61,379 nt of DNA from Candidatus Heimdallarchaeota archaeon (GTDB lineage Archaea; Asgardarchaeota; Heimdallarchaeia; Heimdallarchaeales; Kariarchaeaceae): assembly GCA_015523565.1 (NCBI GenBank), contig WAKA01000126.1, forward strand, positions 1 to 61,379. Reading direction: 5' to 3'. A program made the translations under genes and the position numbers. The notes beneath the pieces were generated by a model, which had not been told where the DNA came from, ran no database searches, and worked only from the letters and a program-made list of their open reading frames with translations. Numbering within the stretch: the first letter of the stretch is position 1; every line of letters starts with the position of its first letter. Below are positions 27,029-35,521 of the stretch, piece by piece.

Positions 27029-28267
27029 ATGGATGAAGCGTACATTAATGAAATAAGAAAGGATTTTCCGATTTTAGAGACAAAGGTACGGGAAGGCGTT
27101 CCTCTAATTTATTTAGATAATGCCGCCACGACGCAAAAGCCTCGACAGGTAATCGATGCAATTTCTGAATATTACTTGAAATACAATGCAAACGTTCATC
27201 GAGGGATTCATGCACTTAGTGAAATTGCCTCTGAAAAATATGAAGATGCACATTCAAAGGTGGCAAAATTTCTCAATGCAAAATTCTCGGAAATTGTATT
27301 TACCAAAAACACTACTGAAGGGTTGAATTTAGTTGCCCATGGATTGAGAAACTTGCTCAGCAGGGGAGACGAAATTGTTGTCACAAGAATGGAACACCAT
27401 TCAAACCTTGTTCCCTTTCAAATTGTGGCTAAAGAGACTGGTGCTGTCCTAAAGTTTATTGAAATGGAAGATTTCGAAAAGCTGGATCTCAATTCTGCTG
27501 AAAAAGTCATTACAGATAAAACAAAGCTGGTCTCTATTCCCCATATGAGCAATGTTTTGGGAACAATCAACCCTGTCAAGGAAATTGCTCAAATTGCTAA
27601 GGAACACGACGCTTTGATGCTTGTTGATGGCGCTCAATCTGTTCCACATCTTAAAATCGATTTCAAAAACTTAGGCATTGATTTCCTTTCATTCAGCGGT
27701 CATAAGATGCTTGCACCCATGGGGATTGGCGGTCTTGTTGGAAGGGAAGAAGTTCTGGCTAATTATGAACCTCTTCTCTATGGTGGTGAAATGATCAGGA
27801 ACGTTGACTATGACATTGCAACATGGAATGACCTTCCGTGGAAATTCGAAGCGGGAACTCCAAATGTTTCTGGTGGTATCGGACTTGGTGTCGCAGTTGA
27901 TTATCTTCAAAACATTGGTATGGATAAAGTACACCAAATAGAATACGAATTGACAAAATATACCTTGGATCGATTTGAGGAACTTGATTTTGTCAAGGTG
28001 TATGGACCAGACGCAGAGCATCGCGGAGGGGTTGTCTCCTTTAATGTATATAATGATTCTGGTCAATTAATTCATCCCCATGATGTTTCTACACTGCTGG
28101 ATGAAAATGGTATCGCCATTCGTGCAGGTCATCATTGTGCTCAACCACTTATGAAATCAATGCATATTCCTGCAACCAATAGAATTTCATTCTATATTTA
28201 CAATACCAAAGCAGAGGTTGATCGGACAATCGAAGTGCTTAAGCAAATCAAGGACATTTTCAATTGA
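27029..28267 (+). CDS. sufS: Cysteine desulfurase SufS
   Basis: About 412 residues. ATG 27029 follows GGTGG by 5 nt and gives the usual short lead before EIRKDFPIL; ATG 27017 is also possible, 24 bp after a TATA-like ctttatttaaaa. PLP-binding lysine lies in SFSGHKMLAP, and the catalytic cysteine in RAGHHCAQP. These features and THEGLN-like NTTEGLN mark the SufS (group II) branch. It takes sulfur from cysteine and passes it to SufU. Confidence 0.96.
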   Translation: MDEAYINEIRKDFPILETKVREGVPLIYLDNAATTQKPRQVIDAISEYYLKYNANVHRGIHALSEIASEKYEDAHSKVAKFLNAKFSEIVFTKNTTEGLNLVAHGLRNLLSRGDEIVVTRMEHHSNLVPFQIVAKETGAVLKFIEMEDFEKLDLNSAEKVITDKTKLVSIPHMSNVLGTINPVKEIAQIAKEHDALMLVDGAQSVPHLKIDFKNLGIDFLSFSGHKMLAPMGIGGLVGREEVLANYEPLLYGGEMIRNVDYDIATWNDLPWKFEAGTPNVSGGIGLGVAVDYLQNIGMDKVHQIEYELTKYTLDRFEELDFVKVYGPDAEHRGGVVSFNVYNDSGQLIHPHDVSTLLDENGIAIRAGHHCAQPLMKSMHIPATNRISFYIYNTKAEVDRTIEVLKQIKDIFN

Positions 28268-28276
28268 GGTGAAAGA

Positions 28277-28657
28277 ATGAATATCTATCGTGAAAATATT
28301 TTGGAACACTACAAAAATCCCCTGAACCATGAAGAAATGGAAGATGCCTCTGCTGATTTTGAAGATTCAAATCCTGTTTGTGGTGATGAAATCCATTTTT
28401 GGGTTAAAATCAGCGATGATGGAAAAATAGAACGGGCTACCTTCAAGGGTACAGGATGCGCCATCAGTCAGGCTAGCGCCTCAATGCTTACTGAAACTGT
28501 TGAAGGCATGTCAATTGATGAAGTCGAGGAAATGGGATCTGATGAAATTCGTGAGCTTGTAGGTGTTCCACTCAGCCCGGTTCGTTTGAAATGCGCATTA
28601 TTGGGGCTCAAAGTTCTCCAAGGAGCCCTCTTGAAATACAAGGGAGAACATCAATAA
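28277..28657 (+). CDS. sufU: SufU/IscU-like sulfur acceptor or scaffold
   Basis: 126 residues; GAGGTGA lies 4 nt before ATG 28277. Three conserved cysteines appear in NPVCGDEI, GTGCAIS and RLKCALLG, each typical of SufU/IscU. With SufS just upstream it probably receives persulfide sulfur, zinc-bound as in SufU. The insertion between the second and third cysteines is short, about 60 residues. Part of the suf unit. Confidence 0.95.
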   Translation: MNIYRENILEHYKNPLNHEEMEDASADFEDSNPVCGDEIHFWVKISDDGKIERATFKGTGCAISQASASMLTETVEGMSIDEVEEMGSDEIRELVGVPLSPVRLKCALLGLKVLQGALLKYKGEHQ

Positions 28658-28673
28658 AATAAAGGTGAATGAT

Positions 28674-29432
28674 ATGGCTGTCTTAGAAATAAAAGATCTA
28701 CATGTATCTGTTGAAAACCAAGAAATTCTTCATGGCGTCAACTTAAAAATTGAATCCGGACAAATTGCCGGTATCATGGGAAGAAATGGATCAGGAAAAT
28801 CCACTCTTGCCAAAACAATCTTTGGGCATCCCGATTATGAAGTAACCAAAGGTGATATCCTCTTCAATGGTGAGAGCATCCTTGATAAATCCACTGATGA
28901 AAGAGCTCGGATGGGCTTGTTTTTGGGATTTCAAAGCCCTATTGCAATAGAAGGCGTCACACTTTCAAACTTTCTACGAACTGCCTTGCATTTGAAATAT
29001 CCAGATCAAAAATTGGAAAACCCCATTAAGTTCCATAGAAGATTAAAACAGGAATTAAAGGAGGTTGGACTGGATGAAAATTTTATTTCTCGCGGCGTGA
29101 ATGAGAATGCTTCTGGTGGCGAAAGAAAAAAAGCTGAAATTATTCAATTGAAAGCATTAAAACCAGTCATCGCGGTTTTAGATGAAATTGACAGTGGTTT
29201 GGATATCGATGCTCTTAAGTCAGTCGCTGATGCAATTATCAGGGAAAAAGAAGAGAATGGGACTGGGTTTCTATTAATCACACACTACAACAGGCTATTG
29301 ACCCACACAAAACCTGATGTTGTTTATCTGATGCATCAAGGTAAAATTGTCATGAAAGGTGACTCAGAACTTCCTCAACAGTTAGAAGAGAAGGGATATG
29401 AGGCATTGGTCAATCAGGTAACTGCCTCTTAA
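28674..29432 (+). CDS. sufC: Fe-S assembly ATPase SufC
   Basis: 252 residues. The start at ATG 28674 is fixed by GGTGA 5 nt upstream; GTG 28665 lies at that site and is rejected. ABC ATPase motifs: Walker A GRNGSGKST, signature NASGGERKKAE, Walker B VIAVLDEIDSGLD, and the H-loop LLITHYNR. It drives SufBD conformational change during cluster assembly. Its stop is shared in a 4-bp TTAA with the convergent 29429 gene. Confidence 0.97.
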   Translation: MAVLEIKDLHVSVENQEILHGVNLKIESGQIAGIMGRNGSGKSTLAKTIFGHPDYEVTKGDILFNGESILDKSTDERARMGLFLGFQSPIAIEGVTLSNFLRTALHLKYPDQKLENPIKFHRRLKQELKEVGLDENFISRGVNENASGGERKKAEIIQLKALKPVIAVLDEIDSGLDIDALKSVADAIIREKEENGTGFLLITHYNRLLTHTKPDVVYLMHQGKIVMKGDSELPQQLEEKGYEALVNQVTAS

Positions 29433-29665
29433 AATGCAGACAAAACTATTCTGAAAAGCACAAACACAATCCAATTTACAAGAATATAGGCTATCAATAT
29501 CATGGCGGGAGTAGTGATAAATACCTCCTTTTTCCTTTCTTTGGATATTTCTTCCCTATGATCCCATGTATAAATTCCAACTCTGATGGCCTGTGCAATG
29601 AATGGCAAAAATATCAAAAAAACTACTGCAAACACTAAATAGAAAACAATGTCTTCAGATACCAT
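29429..29665 (-). CDS. Small two-helix membrane protein
   Basis: 78 residues. The ATG at 29665 follows GGAGGAG by 6 nt and overlaps the end of the HhH gene, so the pair is translationally coupled. Two hydrophobic segments (VFYLVFAVVFLIFLPFI and PAMILIAYILVNWIVFVLF) flank a charged loop (DHREEISKERKK). Function unknown; co-expression with the HhH protein is the only clue. Confidence 0.7.
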   Translation of the reverse strand: MVSEDIVFYLVFAVVFLIFLPFIAQAIRVGIYTWDHREEISKERKKEVFITTPAMILIAYILVNWIVFVLFRIVLSAF

Positions 29666-29666
29666 T

Positions 29667-30932
29667 TCATTTCTCCTCCATCGCAAAGCTAATCCATCCC
29701 TTTACTTTTTTAAGCGGTGCTTTTGTTATTTCTTTTAATTTTTCCTCATCGACTTCACGTAATTGCCTAATAGTTTCGATTCCCGAAGCTTTTAACCTCT
29801 GTAAATATGTTGGTCCAATTCCTGGAACTTTCAATAGTTCGTCCCCTATTTCTTTTGTAAACTCCACTCCTTTTGACATTGCTTTTGCATTTTCCAAAAT
29901 CAATTTGGCTTTTCTTGTTGGAACTTTAAGTATTCCGCTCAATTCTTCAAAAGAGAGATTCAATAACTTTTCAATAGTGTCTATTTGTACTGAAAGAAGT
30001 CGTCTTTTGTATGTAGGTCCAATCCCGCTGATTTTCTCAAGATCGAATTTCGATTCTTCTTCCTTGATTCTTGGCTCTATTTCATTTAGACCTAATAATT
30101 TTCGGGCTGAATTTATGAAACGATATGATTTTTGATGGGAAAACTTGGTCTGCAATTGGTCAACGCCAGCTTTTGCTAAATCAGAGACTGTCATTATCCC
30201 TAATTCATTTAGGATTTGCTCTGTTTTAGGTCCTATTCCTGTGATCACATGGACTGGCTGTATTTCAATTGATACTTCCTCTTTTTCTTGTTTTTCTATT
30301 ACTGCTGGTGGCTCTTGAATTTCCAATCCCAAATAATTCAGGACATATTCCAACCATCCTTGCACTTTTTTTAATGATGCATGGGTAATGTTCTTGACTT
30401 CTTTCAAGTTCATGTCAGCAAGTTGATGGAAAAATAGAATTCCATGTTCTTTTAACCTCTTGAAATACGTTTGTCCAATGCCTGGCACCTCCAGTAATAA
30501 TATGCCTGTCTCCTTTAGTGGGGTCTTCTCATCCTCTGTTATTTGAATTGGTATTTTAATTGAAGGTTCTGGAACTTTTTCTCTAATCTCAAACTCCTTT
30601 TCTATGAATGCAATGGTTCCATCATCCATAGGCGCTTCAATATGGAACCTCCATATCCCATATCTTTTAGTGTTTTGTAATTTTGTCTCAAAAATAACTG
30701 ACTTGCCACGTCTTCTCGCTTTATATCTATTTTCTCCTTTGGCATCCACTAACAAAACAACAGTTGACTTCCAATCTGCAACTCCGTTAATTTGCAATTT
30801 GAGTAAGTCTTTTGGTTGAAATAATTCTGTTTTCTCTTCTCCTCTAAAAAGCTCAATAGAAACATTTTGAATGTGACTTGCTTGATCAACTGCTTTGTCT
30901 TCTTGTTCAATTGATTCCTTATTGTTATCCAT
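29667..30932 (-). CDS. Protein with a beta domain and four helix-hairpin-helix repeats
   Basis: About 421 residues from ATG 30932 (26 bp after a TATA-like element). The first 135 residues are beta-rich (TVVLLVDAKGENRYKARR; GIWRFHIEAPMDDG). Then four HhH units each start with a GIG turn: VPGIGQTYFKRL, ITGIGPKTEQIL, ISGIGPTYKRRL and VPGIGPTYLQRL. Units 1 and 4 are the most alike, both ending in LKKV-GW. Tandem HhH of this type bind DNA non-specifically or other proteins. No nuclease or ATPase motif is present. Coupled to the small membrane protein downstream. Confidence 0.75.
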   Translation of the reverse strand: MDNNKESIEQEDKAVDQASHIQNVSIELFRGEEKTELFQPKDLLKLQINGVADWKSTVVLLVDAKGENRYKARRRGKSVIFETKLQNTKRYGIWRFHIEAPMDDGTIAFIEKEFEIREKVPEPSIKIPIQITEDEKTPLKETGILLLEVPGIGQTYFKRLKEHGILFFHQLADMNLKEVKNITHASLKKVQGWLEYVLNYLGLEIQEPPAVIEKQEKEEVSIEIQPVHVITGIGPKTEQILNELGIMTVSDLAKAGVDQLQTKFSHQKSYRFINSARKLLGLNEIEPRIKEEESKFDLEKISGIGPTYKRRLLSVQIDTIEKLLNLSFEELSGILKVPTRKAKLILENAKAMSKGVEFTKEIGDELLKVPGIGPTYLQRLKASGIETIRQLREVDEEKLKEITKAPLKKVKGWISFAMEEK

Positions 30933-31007
30933 TATCAAGCTGATTAACTATCATATGCTTTTAACGAAATCGTAATATCCATGCATGGGGGGAAAAAAGG
31001 GTGATGT

Positions 31008-31073
31008 ATTTTTATATAATTCAGCTTGTTGGCACAAAGTTATAAAATTATAATCTATTTAATTATTTAACTA
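31008..31073 (+). promoter_or_regulatory. AT-rich promoter region with several TATA-like boxes
   Basis: Three TATA-like runs occur before ATG 31094: tatttttatataatt (about 31008), gttataaaattataatc (about 31038) and tatttaattatttaac (about 31058). The last is about 24-30 bp before the start. AGAGGTG (31081-31087) gives a Shine-Dalgarno as well. A 10-bp palindrome CCATGCATGG lies at 30979-30988. This density suggests strong or multiple starts. Confidence 0.5.
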
Positions 31074-31093
31074 TTGTACAAGAGGTGCAAAAT

Positions 31094-33268
31094 ATGGTTG
31101 ATTTGAGTGAGCTTATTGAGATGTCTTCCTCGCAAGATAAGAAAGTGAGAAAACAGGCAGCTCAAGAATTTAAAAAGTTAGATTATAGATACCCTGAAGC
31201 AATGGAAACTTTGCAACGATTGACGAATGATCCTGATAGGGGTGTTCGAAAAGAGGCAGAAAAAAGCCTGAAAGAATTAAGAAACAAACCAGAACCAGAA
31301 CCTGTTGTATCTGAAGAAGCTGGAACTGAAGGGACGGCATTTGATGGTCAAGTAGGAGATTCTTCGCTTGAAGCAGGGGAGTATGATGTTGAATCCTCCC
31401 TATCTGTCGAAGAAGAACAGAAATTGGACGAAAAATATGAGGGAAGGGGGCTAGTGGTAGAAATCCAAGAAATTGAAAAGATGACCTTGGATTCTACAGG
31501 AAATATATTGGAGAAATCCAATTGCGAAGGTGTTGTAACTGTCCTTAACAACGGGCAAAAAGACAGGATATTTGGTATTGACTTAAAATTGAAAGGATTT
31601 GAAGGGTTGAATGAACAAGATGGTGAAGAACCATTCAACGAGGACATCAGCATTATTGATCTTGATCCAAAAGAAACATGGCAAAAGCATTACAACTTTG
31701 AAAGCAGTGAGGAGCCAATCCAAGTTAAAATTGAATATGTTGATGAAGAAAGCGGTTTGCTTCCTAATTTTCTTGGAAAAGAAGAGGTTACATTCAAAAA
31801 CAATATCCAGATTACCAACACTTCTGATCAAGAATTAAAGAATGTAAAAATCATGAAGTTCATCAGTCAATATGGCAAGGTTCAAGACGCAAGCTCAAAC
31901 ATGGGCAATGTCAATTCTGAAGGTGATAAGGTTATCTTGACATTAGACGCCCTTGCCCCTGGTGAAACTGCAACATTGACAGTTACATTAACAGGATCGT
32001 TACCTGAAGGGGTAACTGCTTATGAAGCTGGTCAAATTCTAGTATCGTATGACCAACCCAAACTTTATTCTGGCTTGGATTTTGTTTCAATTGATGGTGT
32101 CTCCAACCATAAGCAATCATTAAGGAGAGTTGAAAGAGAAGAGGAGCCTGGCGTATATGATTGTGTTGTCTATTTTGAAAACCGATCTGAATTCCCTTAT
32201 GACTTAAATACCCTAAAGGTGTTTGAAGGCAACATTGAAAACCAGACACTTGTATTGGATTGGGATGGAACAGAAGGAACAGAGGAAGAACGTGAGGTTC
32301 AACCTGGTGAGAAAGTGGCATTTGAGTTTGCATTTGAATATGACGGTGAAGGAGCGCCAACGTTTGGAAGGATTGTCGATTTTTCAGTTCAAAGTCAAGT
32401 GATGGCTTATACACACACTGAACTAACGATTCCTGCAGAGAAACTCAAATTCATGGCGCTTGCTGTCCAAAAAGTGTACGAACTGGACAAAGTTCCATCT
32501 TATACCAAAACCAAAGTTCCTACACTCATCGAAGTTACAGGTGTTGGTACTTATCCATTGGAGGCAATTGAAGTCAAGGACAGTATCCCCTCTGGATTTG
32601 AAGCACCCCAAACTGAAGAAATTGAAGTTAGATATAATGGTGAACCATTAGCTGATGGATTTACTGTTTCTGGAACTGCATTGGAAAGTGAAGACATATC
32701 CAATGAACGACAATTGGTTATTCAATTTGAACATTTAGAGGAAAATGAAAAAATCCAAGGATTCAAGGAAAACGACAAGTTTGAAATTCATTATCCCGTG
32801 ACAGTGGTACGACCAACAAAAGATGCTGGCGTTTTGAAAGGTGCCGTGACTGTTGAAGGCTATATTTATGCAAACCCTGATCAAAAAGTCGTAACAACAG
32901 CAGAAGATGAAATCCAAGGCATCGAGGTTGTCCACGAGAGAATTGCCATTGATGTTGCAAAAGAACTGTTGGCAACCACAACAGCAGAAGGAAAGGGTTT
33001 CCAGATCACGCTTTTCGGAGAGAACTTCGGAAACAAGGCAGTAACCTTTACATTGAAGGACTTAATTCCCAAGGGATTCCGAATTGTCGGTGACACCATA
33101 GAGGAACCACCTGTAAAAAGTGAAGACGTAAAGACTTCAGAGGAAGGAACAGAAAAACTTTGGACTTTTGAAAATGTAGGTCCTGGTGAAGAGGTGAAGG
33201 TTACCTATACTATAGTTGGAGAAGGAAAATATAACCCAAGAGATGCACAGGTAGTTGCACAAGGTTAA
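31094..33268 (+). CDS. HEAT plus repeated beta-sandwich (DUF11-like) cytosolic protein
   Basis: 724 residues from ATG 31094 (AGAGGTG upstream; GTG 31085 is part of that site). Residues 1-65 are HEAT-like (KKVRKQAAQEFKKLDYRYPEAMETL). An acidic linker follows, then four or more beta modules with DUF11/Ig-like phrases: NIQITNTSDQELKNVKIMKF, LAPGETATLTVTLTG, LIEVTGVGTYPLEAIEVKDSIPSGFE and FGNKAVTFTLKDLIPKGFR. It is acidic, with no signal peptide or anchor. Architecture resembles the protein at 8062. A scaffold role is inferred only. Confidence 0.7.
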   Translation: MVDLSELIEMSSSQDKKVRKQAAQEFKKLDYRYPEAMETLQRLTNDPDRGVRKEAEKSLKELRNKPEPEPVVSEEAGTEGTAFDGQVGDSSLEAGEYDVESSLSVEEEQKLDEKYEGRGLVVEIQEIEKMTLDSTGNILEKSNCEGVVTVLNNGQKDRIFGIDLKLKGFEGLNEQDGEEPFNEDISIIDLDPKETWQKHYNFESSEEPIQVKIEYVDEESGLLPNFLGKEEVTFKNNIQITNTSDQELKNVKIMKFISQYGKVQDASSNMGNVNSEGDKVILTLDALAPGETATLTVTLTGSLPEGVTAYEAGQILVSYDQPKLYSGLDFVSIDGVSNHKQSLRRVEREEEPGVYDCVVYFENRSEFPYDLNTLKVFEGNIENQTLVLDWDGTEGTEEEREVQPGEKVAFEFAFEYDGEGAPTFGRIVDFSVQSQVMAYTHTELTIPAEKLKFMALAVQKVYELDKVPSYTKTKVPTLIEVTGVGTYPLEAIEVKDSIPSGFEAPQTEEIEVRYNGEPLADGFTVSGTALESEDISNERQLVIQFEHLEENEKIQGFKENDKFEIHYPVTVVRPTKDAGVLKGAVTVEGYIYANPDQKVVTTAEDEIQGIEVVHERIAIDVAKELLATTTAEGKGFQITLFGENFGNKAVTFTLKDLIPKGFRIVGDTIEEPPVKSEDVKTSEEGTEKLWTFENVGPGEEVKVTYTIVGEGKYNPRDAQVVAQG

Positions 33269-33345
33269 ATCATGTAAATATTATCAATTCTAATAATCAA
33301 TGACTATTTATCTGAATAATTTATACTAAAAATCAATACACCAAA

Positions 33346-33355
33346 AGTTTATTTT
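33346..33355 (+). promoter_or_regulatory. TATA-like box for the 194-aa membrane protein
   Basis: agtttatttt, centred about 28 bp before ATG 33378. Confidence 0.5.
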
Positions 33356-33377
33356 CTTAATTGAATTACATCAAATC

Positions 33378-33962
33378 ATGGCAACAACAGCAGAACTATT
33401 GGGAATACTATATCCCTATATCATGATAATCATTGGCATTCTAGGTGTTGCATTGGGAATTGATCGTATTTTCAAGAAAAGGGAAGAAGAAAGCAAGAAG
33501 CTTCAAGTCCTTTCCTTTTTTGGAGGGTTGGTCTTTTTGGCGCTTCCCATTGTCATGGTTATAACCATTGATACAGAAGGTGTCTATTCCAACTATACAT
33601 TGCTTCTTATGTTTTTAACAGGTCTGTCGCTAAATGCAAGACCTTTTGAAAAGATTCCTGCCGCATTTACAATTGTCTCTTTAATAGGGATACTTATTTT
33701 TGTACTTGTGCTTCAACTTCGACAAACCTCTGAATTTATACAGGGAATCCCATTACAGTATATCCTTATTGGGATAGGGGTTATAATCCTAATCCTTTTC
33801 CTCATGACTTTTATGGCTGAACAGGCATTGGATGCCTTTCTCTTCCTTCTTGGTTGGGGTCTTATTGTCCTTGTTCTTTCCTTGTTGTCCTTAATACAAG
33901 CCATCGCAATACTTGTAACTGGAAACAGATACGGATTGCTCTCATTTGTCGGTTTCGGATAA
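33378..33962 (+). CDS. Six-helix hypothetical membrane protein
   Basis: 194 residues. About six hydrophobic segments: IMIIIGILGVALGIDRI, VLSFFGGLVFLALPIVMVI, LLLMFLTGLSL, TIVSLIGILIFVLVL, YILIGIGVIILILFLMTF and LFLLGWGLIVLVLSLLSL. A charged loop (KKREEESKK) follows helix one. No transporter signature. Family not recognised. Confidence 0.7.
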   Translation: MATTAELLGILYPYIMIIIGILGVALGIDRIFKKREEESKKLQVLSFFGGLVFLALPIVMVITIDTEGVYSNYTLLLMFLTGLSLNARPFEKIPAAFTIVSLIGILIFVLVLQLRQTSEFIQGIPLQYILIGIGVIILILFLMTFMAEQALDAFLFLLGWGLIVLVLSLLSLIQAIAILVTGNRYGLLSFVGFG

Positions 33963-33970
33963 GTTAAGTT
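33961..33970 (+). promoter_or_regulatory. TATA-like box for the NUDIX gene
   Basis: aagttaagtt, centred about 28 bp before TTG 33993. It fixes TTG as a leaderless start. Confidence 0.5.
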
Positions 33971-33992
33971 CTGTATTCCTCTAACTAACATA

Positions 33993-34487
33993 TTGAAACA
34001 ACATTTCACAGCAACTACTTACATATTGAATGAAAAACAAGACAAAATGGCTTTCCTTTGGCATCCAAAACTTAATTCATGGATGCCGCCTGGTGGGCAT
34101 ATCGAAAATAATGAAACACATGAACAGGCCGCGATAAGAGAAATAAAAGAAGAACTGGGTTTTATTCATGGCAAATTTATCATCCCATGCCAAGTTCAAC
34201 CCAAAAGAATAGACAAAAGGGCAAGAATCATGCTTCAACCTCACTTAATTCTCAAAGAAGAAATAGCACCAGATCACTTTCATTTGGATCTTATTTTTTA
34301 TGCAATTTGCAATGAACAAACAATAAACTCACCAGAAGGGCATATGACCAAGTGGATGACTCTTGAAGAAATCCATCAAACAGAAAAAATGATCCCGAAC
34401 GTAAGGCTGTTGGCTATTCGAGGATTTACCCTTCAGGGACTTGAAACCGTTGACTTTAGTTTCTTTGAAAGTTCATCAAGCATATAA
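33993..34487 (+). CDS. NUDIX hydrolase
   Basis: 164 residues from TTG 33993. The Nudix box is complete: GHIENNETHEQAAIREIKEELG with the RE and EE metal ligands. The sequence before it, NSWMPPGGH, is typical. NUDIX enzymes hydrolyse nucleoside diphosphates linked to another group; the exact substrate is not evident. Its 3' end overlaps the convergent threonine dehydrogenase gene by 55 bp. Confidence 0.9.
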   Translation: MKQHFTATTYILNEKQDKMAFLWHPKLNSWMPPGGHIENNETHEQAAIREIKEELGFIHGKFIIPCQVQPKRIDKRARIMLQPHLILKEEIAPDHFHLDLIFYAICNEQTINSPEGHMTKWMTLEEIHQTEKMIPNVRLLAIRGFTLQGLETVDFSFFESSSSI

Positions 34488-35389
34488 ATTACCAAATCCT
34501 CAAGCGAAAACTTGCTTTCCCAACCCCATTCCTCCTTTGCAACAGTGTCATCAATGGATTTTGGCCAACTGTCTGCAATCTGTTGCCGATAGTCTGGTTT
34601 ATAGTCGATAATGAATTCTGGAATATGCTTTTTTATTTCCTCTGCCAACATCTGTGGTGTGAAAGATATTCCCGCCACATTAAATGTTCGATGAATCAAT
34701 TTGTCTTCTGGTGCCTCAAAAAGTTGTATTGTTGCATTGATGCAGTCTGGCATTGCCATCATTGGCATCATTGTGTCTGGTTTAACAAAACATGTGTATT
34801 TTTTCTCTTCGATTGCCTTATAGAATATTTCCACTGCCCAATCAGTTGTTCCTCCCCCTGGGAGTGTTTTTGCCGAGATAATCCCTGGATATCTCAGGGA
34901 TCGGAAATCCAATCCAAATTTCAAGACAAAATATTCTCCTAATAATTCTGTATAAACCTTTGAAATTCCATAGATTGTTGTGGGTCGCATGATTGTGTCA
35001 TTTGGCGTATCAATTTTTGGAGTTGAAGGTCCAAATGCTGCAATAGAACTTGGGGACAATATCCTTTGGACATTCTCCTCATGGGCAACGGTAAGTACAT
35101 TCTCCAATCCACGAATATTTACATTCATTGCCAAGTAAGGATTTTCCTCTCCTTTGGCAGAGAGTATTGATGCATTATGGATAATTCCCTCAATTTGGTA
35201 TTCTCGAACAATCTGCCTTAACGCTTCCCTATCTGTTACGTCAAGACGGGTAAATGTACTATATTCTAATTCTTCTTTAGGTGGGTCTCTGATGTCTGAA
35301 GAAATTATATTGTATCCTCGTTTTGATAATGCAGGTATCAACTCACTGCTAATCTGTCCAGAACTTCCAGTAACTAATATGTTCTTCAT
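34433..35389 (-). CDS. L-threonine 3-dehydrogenase, SDR type
   Basis: 318 residues. Extended SDR fold: NAD-binding GSSGQISSEL, catalytic Tyr and Lys in YGISK, and active-site Ser in PSSIAAFG. The phrases LRYPGIISAKTLPGGGTTDWAVEIF and PMMAMPDCI match the SDR-type threonine dehydrogenase (as in Thermoplasma and Flavobacterium) rather than sugar epimerases. It oxidises threonine to 2-amino-3-ketobutyrate. A TATA-like element lies about 29 bp upstream (35411-35424). The partner KBL ligase is not in the window. Confidence 0.85.
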   Translation of the reverse strand: MKNILVTGSSGQISSELIPALSKRGYNIISSDIRDPPKEELEYSTFTRLDVTDREALRQIVREYQIEGIIHNASILSAKGEENPYLAMNVNIRGLENVLTVAHEENVQRILSPSSIAAFGPSTPKIDTPNDTIMRPTTIYGISKVYTELLGEYFVLKFGLDFRSLRYPGIISAKTLPGGGTTDWAVEIFYKAIEEKKYTCFVKPDTMMPMMAMPDCINATIQLFEAPEDKLIHRTFNVAGISFTPQMLAEEIKKHIPEFIIDYKPDYRQQIADSWPKSIDDTVAKEEWGWESKFSLEDLVIYMLDELSKKLKSTVSSP

Positions 35390-35490
35390 AAGACTTTCTA
35401 ACAGTATTTTGATATCTTATTTTACTTTTTGAAGGGACAGGTCAAAACAGGAAAAAAATCAAAATTTTTAATCAAATTCCCAATCTTAAC

Positions 35491-35500
35491 CCTTAATTTC
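35491..35500 (+). promoter_or_regulatory. TATA-like box for ygfZ
   Basis: ccttaatttc, centred about 27 bp before GTG 35522, supporting a leaderless GTG start. Confidence 0.45.
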
Positions 35501-35521
35501 TATTGAAATAATAAAAAAATT

